Source of the DNA: a virus
Direction: 5' to 3' (one strand)
DNA length: 26,209 bases
IMG/VR virus record: IMGVR_UViG_3300030110_004035
Location: 9,853 to 36,061 of that record
Part shown: piece by piece, positions 26,101 to 26,209 of the stretch
Position numbering within the stretch: the first letter of the stretch is position 1
How the letters are laid out: every line of letters begins with the position of its first letter
Made by a program: the position numbers and the translations under genes
The notes under the pieces: generated by a model
What the model was told of the DNA's origin: nothing
Database searches by the model: none
The model's input: only the letters and a program-made list of their open reading frames with translations

Positions 26101-26209
26101 ACGATTGGCAGTCATTCCAAAAAGCATGGGTTAAAACTTACTCAAAAGATTATACAAAAGATTGGGTTAAGGCATATGGAAAGGCTTGGGTTGGCGTTTA
26201 TGAAAAAGA
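23079..26209 (+). CDS. Giant aromatic tetrapeptide-repeat fibre with inserted LamG lectin domain (3' end outside window)
   Basis: The frame is open from the ATG at 23079 (ribosome binding site AGGAAGAG, 6 nt spacing) to the window edge, 1043 residues with no stop. Residues 1-391 are Tyr/Trp/Phe-rich, with aromatics mostly 4 or 6 apart (YTKDYVGTISYNKDYQKTYV). Residues 392-531 are 35 perfect tetrads and 546-777 are 58 more, all of the form aromatic-x-K/G-x. Residues about 781-1000 form a LamG/concanavalin-like lectin fold: FTIEFWLRA near 859, WSAGTFNHVAIVRISNTIKV near 919, FIDDLRI near 976. Tetrads resume at 1013. I saw no cysteine. Position after the S74 fibre and the lectin domain suggest an adhesin or tail fibre. 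I know no named family for the repeat. No trimerisation or chaperone domain is visible because the C-terminus is missing. Confidence 0.9.
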   Translation, partial: MSTSYAPRLYAKEYAGGDRVFEVSYTGQRTRTPFIVYTNAFHGFYNGFQGVYTNTRTSTLAWQSNFAGTYVKSYEGFLNYNSIDTATYTKNYDKANVNFAGTKGYQKEYASATKQPDSIWADANVFANYSGSYSAEVNYSRIVNFQGVGGYDGAAYTATYTNYQNYVPTYSGFIGFVGYTKDYVGTISYNKDYQKTYVGTTIYQAEWQRTYTKAYTGVGEYVGQYTKVYTGLAAYNAGPWVGATSFVAFNKEYGGAIAYLNAAGEGFTGFVDYVKTYQAVRFWTTEVNYTKVWDGNYIGAKDYLKDYVGRASYAADENFHKTYTKTYQTDGTFSKIWQGQLAFEGQISYDGAVYTKTYEGDKDYAALTNFLGGVSYTGTYRGLGDSYRAAAYAKDYEKLYVGDYTKTYEKNWVKTYEKDYVAAYNKDYLKNYVKLYQGEYAQTYLKSYLKDYVATYTKNWVKLYEKAYDKTYEGSFDGNYVKDYTKVWSKNYVKTFTKAWVGVYNKDYVKAYDKIYEKVWSKNYDKIYVGPVFYGGFAHGSQTTNYTKIWTKDWGASYTKIWEKTYTKAYEGSFDGNYDKDYVKDYTTVYQKTYTKAWVGVYTKEWVKGYEKDYVTTYDKAWVKSYDESWAKDWIKAYTAAYDQVWNKDYVATYVKAYEKNYVKDYVATYNKDWVKAYDKNWIKTYSKDYGKTWNKDYVKNYDTEYEKAWSKAYVKTYTGEYTGSFVGVYQKAYGKSWVGVYEKDYNQTYEKDYVAAYGKSWVGVYNKDYVRVYHNPYEDFNTTVLMLNAEVPNATDGDTEIIDLSDQGNHVTTVHGSAAKSTDQKKFGSASLEIPSSGSSGLTINFSDDDFNFENEDFTIEFWLRAPGTNNATILEAYDSSDNSVKWAIRGNNASSPSEIIFYEGTNARLTANDNSPWSAGTFNHVAIVRISNTIKVYINGTADATTYTTAANLTGANRLVIGNRRDLGASIGGFIDDLRIDKANGKYTGNFTVTDNETANEQVNTDDWQSFQKAWVKTYSKDYTKDWVKAYGKAWVGVYEK
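24252..24671 (+). repeat. 35 uninterrupted 12-nt units encoding aromatic tetrads (block 1)
   Basis: Residues 392-531 divide exactly into 35 tetrapeptides, for example YAKD, YEKL, YVGD, YTKT, YEKN, WVKT. The first position is always aromatic: 28 Tyr, 5 Trp, 2 Phe. The third is Lys in 26 of 35 and otherwise Gly, Ala or Gln. There is no phase slip in 420 nt. At DNA level the copies are diverged, so the repeat is kept by selection on protein rather than being a fresh expansion. Confidence 0.92.
24495..24884 (+). repeat. Segmental duplication inside the tetrad array (98-residue spacing)
   Basis: EGSFDGNY followed 24 residues later by TKAWVGVY occurs at 24495-24590 and again at 24789-24884, with the same internal spacing. 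The two copies are 294 nt apart (98 codons) and the DNA is also similar (gaaggNtcNtttgatggcaa). The interval therefore looks like a higher-order repeat unit that includes the 14-residue break between blocks. Confidence 0.7.
24714..25409 (+). repeat. 58 uninterrupted 12-nt units encoding aromatic tetrads (block 2)
   Basis: After a 14-residue break (VFYGGFAHGSQTTN), residues 546-777 divide exactly into 58 tetrapeptides: 41 begin with Tyr, 15 with Trp and 2 with Phe. The third position is Lys in 37. Longer word repeats are embedded: WVGVY recurs, and YGKS-WVGV-Y occurs twice near the end. The block runs directly into the LamG domain. Confidence 0.92.

Noticed and set aside
1-26209. tRNA, rRNA, integrase, attachment sites or IS elements
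   Set aside because: None seen on either strand. The window is almost wholly protein-coding, and no stretch over 300 bases lacks a gene.

Overview
The window is a late structural region of a T4-like myovirus. The DNA is AT-rich, tightly packed (TAATG and ATGA overlaps, gaps of a few bases) and has no tRNA, rRNA, IS element or CRISPR array. Gene content and order resemble marine T4-type phages (cyanomyoviruses and SAR11/pelagiphage relatives). The host cannot be fixed from this window because no auxiliary metabolic gene is present.

Layout. Positions 1-2955 are on the minus strand. Reading leftwards they are: head-completion nuclease-like gp4; a conserved 182-aa virion protein; the gp54-like tube initiator; gp26; a short gp51-like frame joined to gp26 by an apparent -1 frameshift site; and a membrane protein with an EF-hand, cut by the window edge. 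A 17-bp divergent junction at 2956-2972 separates this from the plus-strand block (2973-26209), with T4-late-promoter-like TATAAATA octamers on both strands nearby. The plus block holds gp48, gp53, a gp27-like hub, a gp5-like spike without a visible lysozyme domain, an unrecognised Ala/Gly-rich protein, gp25, gp6, a gp7-like and a gp8-like wedge protein, and a 2195-aa DUF4815-type protein. These are followed by a 71-aa coiled-coil protein, a short tail fibre with a self-cleaving S74 chaperone domain, a 97-aa protein, and a very large fibre-like gene that runs off the right edge.

How it works together. gp48, gp54 and gp53, the hub and spike (gp27/gp5), and the wedge proteins (gp25, gp6, gp7, gp8) build the contractile-tail baseplate. 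gp26 and gp51 act in hub assembly in T4. gp4 acts at head completion. The right-hand genes probably make baseplate-attached fibres and host-recognition proteins.

The most unusual object is the last gene (23079 to beyond 26209). It contains 93 tetrapeptides in two uninterrupted blocks (35 and 58 units), each starting with Tyr, Trp or Phe, most often as aromatic-x-Lys-x. A LamG/concanavalin-like lectin domain interrupts the repeats, which then resume in phase. Its start codon lies in the loop of a perfect 8-bp inverted repeat that also covers part of its ribosome binding site. The second notable item is the T TTT TTC slippery heptamer at the end of gp26, which would produce a 290-aa gp26-gp51 fusion like the lambda G/GT tail chaperones.
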